NCBI GenBank assembly: GCA_025458665.1
Contig: JALOSG010000066.1
Span: forward strand, 1-12,091
Direction of reading: 5' to 3'
DNA from: Serpentinimonas sp.
GTDB taxonomy: Bacteria; Pseudomonadota; Gammaproteobacteria; Burkholderiales; Burkholderiaceae_C
DNA length: 12,091 bases
The position numbers and the translations under genes were made by a program. Of the stretch, positions 6,467 to 12,091 are shown piece after piece. Under the pieces are notes generated by a model that ran no database searches, had not been told where the DNA came from, and worked only from the letters and a program-made list of their open reading frames with translations. Positions within the stretch are counted from its first letter, which is position 1; every line of letters starts with the position of its first letter.

Positions 6467-6784
6467 TTAACCGTAGTGGCAGATGTAGTGGAAGGCTTCG
6501 GCAACGCGGATGTCGAAGCTCGATTGCGCGGGGACCTTGAACGCATCGCCGGGGGCTACGCTGACCCATTGGTCCGTGCCGGCCAGTTTGTACTCGCAGC
6601 CGCCGGCCACGCATTCCATGATCTCGGAAGCGTCGGTACCGAAGGTGAGGGTGGCGGGCAGCACCACACCCACCGATTTGCGGGTGCCGTCGGGGTAGGT
6701 GAGGCTGTGGCTCACACACTTGCCATCGAAATACACGTTGGCCTGGGTCTGGACGGACACGCCGTCGATTTTCTGGGTGGTCAT
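6467..6784 (-). CDS. ppnP: Pyrimidine/purine nucleoside phosphorylase PpnP (DUF1255, cupin)
   Basis: A 105-residue small cupin (E. coli PpnP/YaiE has 94). Known members phosphorolyse several nucleosides to base plus (deoxy)ribose-1-phosphate. Visible are ANVYFDGKCVSHSL near the start, LTFGTDASEIMECVAGGCEYKL (about 46-67, in pieces) and the cupin turn VAPGDAFKVPAQSSFDI (86-102). The ATG at 6784 gives the family start MTTQKIDGV; an upstream extension to 6883 is Pro/Arg-rich and unlike the family. It is the first gene of a ppnP-argG unit with a 4-bp gap. No strong promoter or Shine-Dalgarno was found in the 103 bases upstream. Confidence 0.9.
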   Translation of the reverse strand: MTTQKIDGVSVQTQANVYFDGKCVSHSLTYPDGTRKSVGVVLPATLTFGTDASEIMECVAGGCEYKLAGTDQWVSVAPGDAFKVPAQSSFDIRVAEAFHYICHYG

Positions 6785-6853
6785 GGGGTGAAGCGCTGCG
6801 AACAGGCCGCCACCGGCACGCGGCAGCGGGAAAGTCGGGATCGGGTGGGGTTG

Positions 6854-6879
6854 AAAAAACAAGGTGCCCAGGGCTGGGC
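6854..6879 (-). terminator. Intrinsic terminator candidate after the ArsC/Spx-family gene
   Basis: Read on the minus strand, GCCCA/TGGGC (6866-6870 with 6875-6879, 4-nt loop) is followed after six bases by six T (6859-6854). It lies just past the ArsC-like stop and before ppnP, and would separate the two transcripts. A second small stem, CCCCT/AGGGG (6884-6888 with 6895-6899), overlaps the stop codon itself. Confidence 0.42.
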
Positions 6880-6887
6880 GCAACCCC

Positions 6888-7244
6888 TTATTTTAGGGGA
6901 AGCAGGCGGGCCCACTGCGCCGCATCGAAGCCCACGGTGGTGGTGCCGTCCGGCCATTCCACCACGGGGCGCTTGATGGCGCTGGTGTGGGCCAGCATCA
7001 GGCTGCAGGCGCCCGATTCGGTGGCAGCCTGGGCCTGGGTGGCGGCGTCCAGCCCGCGCCAGGTGGTGCCGCGCCGGTTCACCAGCGCCTCATGGCCGAG
7101 CTGGGCACACCACGCCCGCAGCGTGCCCTCGCTCAGCCCCTGCTTCTTGAAGTCGTGAAACTGGTGGCTCACGCCGTGTTCGGTGAGCCAGGCGCGCGCT
7201 TTCTTCACCGTGTCGCAGTTCGGAATTCCGTAAACCTTGGTCAT
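6888..7244 (-). CDS. ArsC/Spx family thioredoxin-fold protein (YffB type)
   Basis: A 118-residue single-domain protein of the ArsC/Spx/MgsR family. The start TKVYGIPNCDTVKKARAWL holds one redox-type Cys10 (CDTV, not CXXC). FHDFKKQGLS (29-38), LVNRRGTTWR (54-63) and SAIKRPVVEW (88-97) are family hallmarks. It resembles E. coli YffB more than true arsenate reductases, and no ars genes are nearby. A role in arsenate reduction is therefore doubtful; a glutathione-linked or stress role is possible but unproven. Spx itself occurs in Firmicutes and is less likely. The ATG at 7244 is chosen over an in-frame upstream start at 7310 that would overlap folC. It is divergent from folC with 34 bp between the starts. 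Confidence 0.87.
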   Translation of the reverse strand: MTKVYGIPNCDTVKKARAWLTEHGVSHQFHDFKKQGLSEGTLRAWCAQLGHEALVNRRGTTWRGLDAATQAQAATESGACSLMLAHTSAIKRPVVEWPDGTTTVGFDAAQWARLLPLK

Positions 7245-7278
7245 GCGGGCATTGTGCCGCAAGGCGAAAATACGCCCC

Positions 7279-8652
7279 ATGTCTGAACTCTCTTCCCACC
7301 CTGCCTCCACGCCCGGGTTCCCGGCCGACCTTCCAGCAGACCTTCCGGGCTGGCTGGCCTACGTGGAGCAGTTGCACCCCAAGACCATAGAGCTGGGGCT
7401 GGACCGTGTGCGCACCGTGGCCCAGAGGTTGGAGGGCGGCAGCGGGCTGAAGCCGGCTTGCCCCATCGTCACGGTGGCGGGTACCAACGGCAAAGGGTCG
7501 ACTTGCGCCCTACTGGAATCCATTTACCAGCAAGCTGGCTGGCGCGTCGCGCTCTACACCTCGCCGCACCTGGTGCGGTTCGAGGAGCGGGCGCGTTTTC
7601 GGGGCGTACCGCTGGAAGCCGAGTTGCTGGTGCCCGCCTTCGCCGAGGTGGAGCGGGCGCGACGGACCAGTCCGGAGGTTGCGCTCACCTATTTCGAGTT
7701 CACCACCCTGGCCATCGTGATGGCGTTGGCCCGCCAGCAGCCCGATGTGCTGGTGCTGGAGGTAGGCATGGGCGGGCGGCTGGATGCCGTCAACGTGTTC
7801 GATGCCGATTGCGCCGTCATCACCAGCGTGGACCTGGACCACCAGGAGTTTCTGGGCCCCGACCGCGAGACCATAGGCTACGAGAAGGCGGGCGTCATGC
7901 GCACCGGCCGCCCGGTGGTGGTGAGCGACCCGCTGCCGCCCCAGAGCGTGCTGGACCGCGCACGGGAAATCGACGCCGACCTGTGGCGCCTGGGTCATGA
8001 TTTCCACTTTGCCGGTGACCAGCAGCAATGGGGCTGGACCGGGCGCAGCCGCCGTTTCAGCGGGCTGGCTTACCCGGCTTTGCGCGGCGCCAACCAGCTG
8101 GTGAACGCGGCCGGCGTGCTGGCGGTGCTGGAGGCCCTGCACCCCCGGCTGCCGGTGACGGCGCAGGCGGTGCGCACTGGCATGGCCATGGTGGAGCTGC
8201 CAGGGCGCTTCCAGATCGTGCCCGGCCAGCCGGCTCTGGTACTGGACGTGGCCCACAACCCCCATGCGGTGGCGGCCCTCACAGAAAACCTCGACGCCAT
8301 GGGCTTCTACCCCGTGACCCACGCGGTGTTTGGTGCCATGGCCGACAAGGACCTGGCTGCCATGTTCCAGCGCGTAGGGCCACTGGTGGACCGCTGGTAT
8401 TTCTGCGACTTGCCCACGGCGCGCGCGGCCACCGCAGCGCAGCTGACCGAGCGCTGGCAGGCGGTAAACCAGCGCCCCGACGCTACCGCGCAGTGCTTCG
8501 CGGGCCCCATGGCTGCGCTCGACGCCGCCGTAGCGGCCGCAGACCCGGCTGATAGAATCGTGGCCTTCGGTTCCTTCTACACCGTGGGGGGCATCCTGGA
8601 GCACGGCACTCCCCGGCTTTCGGCCAAACATTTGCGGCCTGAAGGCGGTTGA
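7279..8652 (+). CDS. folC: Bifunctional folylpolyglutamate / dihydrofolate synthase
   Basis: A 457-residue Mur-ligase-type ATP enzyme that adds glutamate to dihydropteroate and extends the folate polyglutamate tail. Seen are the P-loop AGTNGKGST (67-75), TSPHLVRFEERARF (94-107), LTYFEFTTLA (136-145), LEVGMGGRLDAVNV (160-173), SVDLDHQEFLG (183-193), YEKAGVMR (201-208) with the probable carbamylated Lys203, LPGRFQ (307-312), DVAHNPHA (323-330) and AFGSFYTVG (429-437). The ATG at 7279 is chosen because the upstream extension from 7237 would overlap the divergent ArsC-like gene. It is the first gene of the rightward block. In many relatives accD precedes folC; here it does not. The 34-bp divergent gap must hold, or overlap, both promoters. 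Confidence 0.96.
   Translation: MSELSSHPASTPGFPADLPADLPGWLAYVEQLHPKTIELGLDRVRTVAQRLEGGSGLKPACPIVTVAGTNGKGSTCALLESIYQQAGWRVALYTSPHLVRFEERARFRGVPLEAELLVPAFAEVERARRTSPEVALTYFEFTTLAIVMALARQQPDVLVLEVGMGGRLDAVNVFDADCAVITSVDLDHQEFLGPDRETIGYEKAGVMRTGRPVVVSDPLPPQSVLDRAREIDADLWRLGHDFHFAGDQQQWGWTGRSRRFSGLAYPALRGANQLVNAAGVLAVLEALHPRLPVTAQAVRTGMAMVELPGRFQIVPGQPALVLDVAHNPHAVAALTENLDAMGFYPVTHAVFGAMADKDLAAMFQRVGPLVDRWYFCDLPTARAATAAQLTERWQAVNQRPDATAQCFAGPMAALDAAVAAADPADRIVAFGSFYTVGGILEHGTPRLSAKHLRPEGG
8550..8558 (+). promoter_or_regulatory. Possible extended -10 promoter inside folC
   Basis: TGATAGAAT at 8550-8558 fits an extended -10 element (TGnTATAAT, with one mismatch in the hexamer). It would start transcription near 8565, about 150 bases before the SPOR gene, and could supply the SPOR-cvpA-purF-metZ genes independently of folC. 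The region upstream has no good -35, as is typical of extended -10 promoters. This rests on the motif alone. Confidence 0.3.
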
Positions 8653-8718
8653 CGGCAGCGCCGCTAACCCCTGGAAGACCCCGCAGTTCACGACCCCCAC
8701 CGACCAGAAACACGGCGC

Positions 8719-9516
8719 ATGTTCAATCTCCGTCCCCGTGGGCAGGGCCCCTCCGGCCCAGCGCAGCCACCCACCATCGAGACGGTACGCCGGCGCGCCC
8801 GGCACCGCCTGATTGGTGCCACCGTGCTGGTGGTGGCCGGCATCGTGGGCTTCTCCCTGCTGTTCGATGCACAGCCCCGGCCCGTGCAGGTCGATGTGGC
8901 CATAGAGATTCCCTCGCGCACGGAGGCAGCACCGCTGCCTCTGCCTGCGGTGGCCGACAGCAGCGCCTCCCCCTCTGCCTCTGCCGACGAGGCGCGTGTG
9001 CCGGCGCCTGCCGACAACGCTGAACCCGGTTCACCCGTGGCCGTGGCCCAGGCCACACCCCAGGCGCTCGCTTCTGCCCCTGTGCCCGCACCAACACCAG
9101 CATCCGCACCGGCACCGGCACCGTCGCCCATCGCCTCCAAATCGCCCGTTGCGCCTGTCACGCCCTCGGTTCCGGCTGCGCCGGCCCCGACCCCTGCGCC
9201 AGCCGCGCCGCCGGCCCCAGCCACCCCGGCTGCCCCGGCAGCAGCCGCTTCCCCTGTGTCTCCCGCCGCCCCGGCCGCCACCACCGGCGCCCGCCTCGTG
9301 GTGCAGGTGGGTGCCTACGCCGATACCCGCCGTGCCCAGGAAGTGCGCAACCGGCTGGAGCGCGCGGGCCTGCGTACCTATGCCCAGGTGGCGCAAACCG
9401 CCGACGGTCCGCGCACCCGAGTGCGGATCGGCCCCTTCGATTCCCGGGCCGAGGCCGAGCGCGCGGCCGAACGCGTGAAGGCGCTCGATCTGCCTGCGGT
9501 CATCCTCACCCTGTAA
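8719..9516 (+). CDS. SPOR-domain inner-membrane protein (DedD-like)
   Basis: A 265-residue bitopic protein. A short cytoplasmic part rich in Arg is followed by one membrane span (about 31-49). A long periplasmic linker extremely rich in Ala and Pro follows (about 67-188), then a C-terminal SPOR domain (about 191-265) with VVQVGAY (194-200) and TRVRIGPF (233-240). SPOR domains bind glycan strands lacking stem peptides and concentrate proteins at the division septum. The position between folC and cvpA-purF matches E. coli dedD, so a divisome-associated role is likely by family and context. The ATG at 8719 has no clear Shine-Dalgarno. The TAA overlaps the cvpA ATG by one base. Confidence 0.9.
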   Translation: MFNLRPRGQGPSGPAQPPTIETVRRRARHRLIGATVLVVAGIVGFSLLFDAQPRPVQVDVAIEIPSRTEAAPLPLPAVADSSASPSASADEARVPAPADNAEPGSPVAVAQATPQALASAPVPAPTPASAPAPAPSPIASKSPVAPVTPSVPAAPAPTPAPAAPPAPATPAAPAAAASPVSPAAPAATTGARLVVQVGAYADTRRAQEVRNRLERAGLRTYAQVAQTADGPRTRVRIGPFDSRAEAERAAERVKALDLPAVILTL

Positions 9517-10001
9517 TGGCGCCAGTAGACATCTTCCTGCTGGTGGTGTTGCTGGTTTCGGTGGCCATTGGCCTGTGGCGCGGGCTGGTGTTCGAGGTGC
9601 TGTCGGTGGCTGGCTGGATTGCGGCCTTCTTTCTGGCGCAGTGGTTTGCCGATGACGCAGCCGCAATGCTGCCACTGGGTGACACCGCCGAGCCCTTGCG
9701 TTACGCGGCGGGTTTTGTGGTGGTGTTCGTGGCCGTAGCCTTCGGCGCCGGGCTGTTGGCGTGGCTGGTGAAAAAACTCATCGAAGGCGTGGGCCTGCGC
9801 CCGGTTGACCGGACCCTGGGCGGCGCCTTTGGCTTGCTGCGTGGCGTGGTCATTTTGCTGGCGGTGGCCGTGTTCGTGCACATGACGCCGCTGAAGGAAG
9901 AGCCTGCGTGGCAGGCTTCCGTGGGCGCAGAATGGCTGCTGGCCGGACTTCACACGATCAAGAGCGCCATGCCAGCCCAGCTGGCGCAGTATTTCCCTTA
10001 A
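9516..10001 (+). CDS. cvpA: CvpA family membrane protein
   Basis: A 161-residue inner-membrane protein with four predicted hydrophobic spans at about 4-20, 26-45, 62-86 and 102-124. The family motifs GLWRGLVFEV (19-28) and RTLGGAFGLLRG (99-110) are clear. CvpA is linked to colicin V production and to envelope or bile-stress tolerance in enterobacteria; its molecular activity is unknown. The start ATG overlaps the upstream stop (TAATG), so translation is probably coupled; there is no separate Shine-Dalgarno. It is followed by purF after 10 bp, the arrangement known from E. coli. Confidence 0.93.
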   Translation: MAPVDIFLLVVLLVSVAIGLWRGLVFEVLSVAGWIAAFFLAQWFADDAAAMLPLGDTAEPLRYAAGFVVVFVAVAFGAGLLAWLVKKLIEGVGLRPVDRTLGGAFGLLRGVVILLAVAVFVHMTPLKEEPAWQASVGAEWLLAGLHTIKSAMPAQLAQYFP

Positions 10002-10011
10002 GGACCTAGCC

Positions 10012-11544
<1,533 letters not shown>

Positions 11545-11546
11545 CC

Positions 11547-12091
11547 ATGAGTGACCAACCCGAACAGACACGCCGGGGTATACGCGCCCCGCTGGACCCC
11601 GCCACCCTGCACCGCGACACGCTGGCCGTGCGCATGGCGGTGGACAAGAGCCAGTACGGCGAGAACTCCGAATCGCTCTACCTCACCTCCAGCTTCACGC
11701 AGCCCGACAGCGAAACCGCTGCGCGCCGCTTTGCCGGCGAGGAAGACGGCTACATCTACTCGCGCTTCACCAACCCCACGGTGGCCAGCATGGAAAAGCG
11801 GCTGGCCGCCATGGAGGGCACCGAGGCTTGCATCGGCACGTCCAGCGGCATGTCGGCGGTGTTGCTGCTGTGCATGGGCCTGCTGCGCGCCGGCGACCAT
11901 GTGGTGTGCTCGCAGTCGGTGTTTGGCTCCACGGTGAAGCTCATCGGCACCGAGATGGCCAAATTCGGGGTGGAGAGCACCTTCGTGTCGCAAACCGATG
12001 TGGCCGAATGGCGTGCCGCGTTGCGCCCCAACACGCGCCTGCTGTTTGCCGAAACCCCCACCAACCCCCTGACCGATGTGTGCGACATCCG
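11547..12091 (+). CDS. metZ: O-succinylhomoserine sulfhydrylase, 5' part (runs off the window)
   Basis: The first 181 complete codons of a PLP enzyme of the Cys/Met metabolism family, open to the window edge. Visible are HRDTLAVRM (22-30), the cofactor phosphate-binding YSRFTNPT (71-78), TSSGMSAV (98-105) and AETPTNPL (168-175). The PLP lysine lies beyond the window. MetZ makes homocysteine from O-succinylhomoserine and sulfide. Sequence style and the purF-metZ neighbourhood, common in Burkholderiales and Pseudomonas, favour MetZ over MetB, MetC or MetY, though these share the fold. The ATG at 11547 is two bases after the purF stop and has a good AGGAAG (11534-11539), so it is probably the next gene in the same transcript. 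Confidence 0.88.
   Translation, partial: MSDQPEQTRRGIRAPLDPATLHRDTLAVRMAVDKSQYGENSESLYLTSSFTQPDSETAARRFAGEEDGYIYSRFTNPTVASMEKRLAAMEGTEACIGTSSGMSAVLLLCMGLLRAGDHVVCSQSVFGSTVKLIGTEMAKFGVESTFVSQTDVAEWRAALRPNTRLLFAETPTNPLTDVCDI

Noticed and set aside
5314..6540. 408-codon open frame on the plus strand opposite argG and part of ppnP
   Set aside because: It mirrors argG codons, has no recognisable domain, and runs across two genes of the other strand.
6888..7244. Arsenic-resistance locus suggested by the ArsC-like gene
   Set aside because: There is no arsR, arsB/acr3 or arsH nearby, and the protein is closer to the YffB/Spx branch than to arsenate reductase.
7510..8805. 431-codon minus-strand frame opposite folC
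   Set aside because: It is antisense to a well-supported folC, with shadow-type composition and no family match.
8917..9282. Tandem repeat or CRISPR-like array
   Set aside because: The repetition is irregular Ala/Pro codon repetition inside an intact reading frame, with no fixed repeat unit or spacers.

Overview
The window looks like ordinary chromosomal housekeeping DNA from a GC-rich betaproteobacterium. The gene order folC - SPOR/DedD-like - cvpA - purF - metZ, the dusB-fis pair and the protein sequences fit Burkholderiales, most likely Comamonadaceae (Acidovorax-like). This taxonomic call is an inference from gene content and sequence style; no 16S or database comparison was possible. 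There is no insertion sequence, integrase, CRISPR array, tRNA or rRNA, and no stretch over about 120 bases without a gene.

Layout. Bases 1-675 (+) hold the 3' end of the ribosome-associated ABC-F factor ettA and an overlapping DUF1415 gene. Bases 676-785 are a regulatory gap with a weak terminator-like element and a 28-bp interrupted dyad. The next gene (786-1481, +) is an unusual orphan regulator with an N-terminal excisionase/MerR-type DNA-binding domain and a C-terminal receiver domain. A DedA/YqaA-like membrane protein (1498-1986, -) converges on it. From 2046 a good sigma70-like promoter and a leader containing a terminator-like hairpin lead into dusB-fis (2177-3426, +), followed by purH (3523-5124, +). 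The minus-strand block ppnP-argG (6784 down to 5137) converges on purH, and an ArsC/Spx-family gene (7244 to 6888, -) lies upstream of ppnP. From 7279 to the right edge everything runs on the plus strand and is tightly packed: folC, a SPOR-domain protein, cvpA, purF and the 5' part of metZ.

Function. Two enzymes of de novo purine synthesis (PurF, first committed step; PurH, last two steps) lie with folate polyglutamylation (FolC; PurH uses a 10-formyl-folate). Arginine synthesis (ArgG), methionine synthesis (MetZ) and nucleoside salvage (PpnP) are also present. The rest concerns translation and growth control (EttA, DusB, Fis) and the envelope (SPOR protein, CvpA, YqaA-like). I saw no convincing new multi-gene system. 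The items most worth a second look are the reversed-architecture response regulator with the dyad upstream of it, the possible attenuator in the dusB-fis leader, and the DUF1415 gene coupled to ettA.
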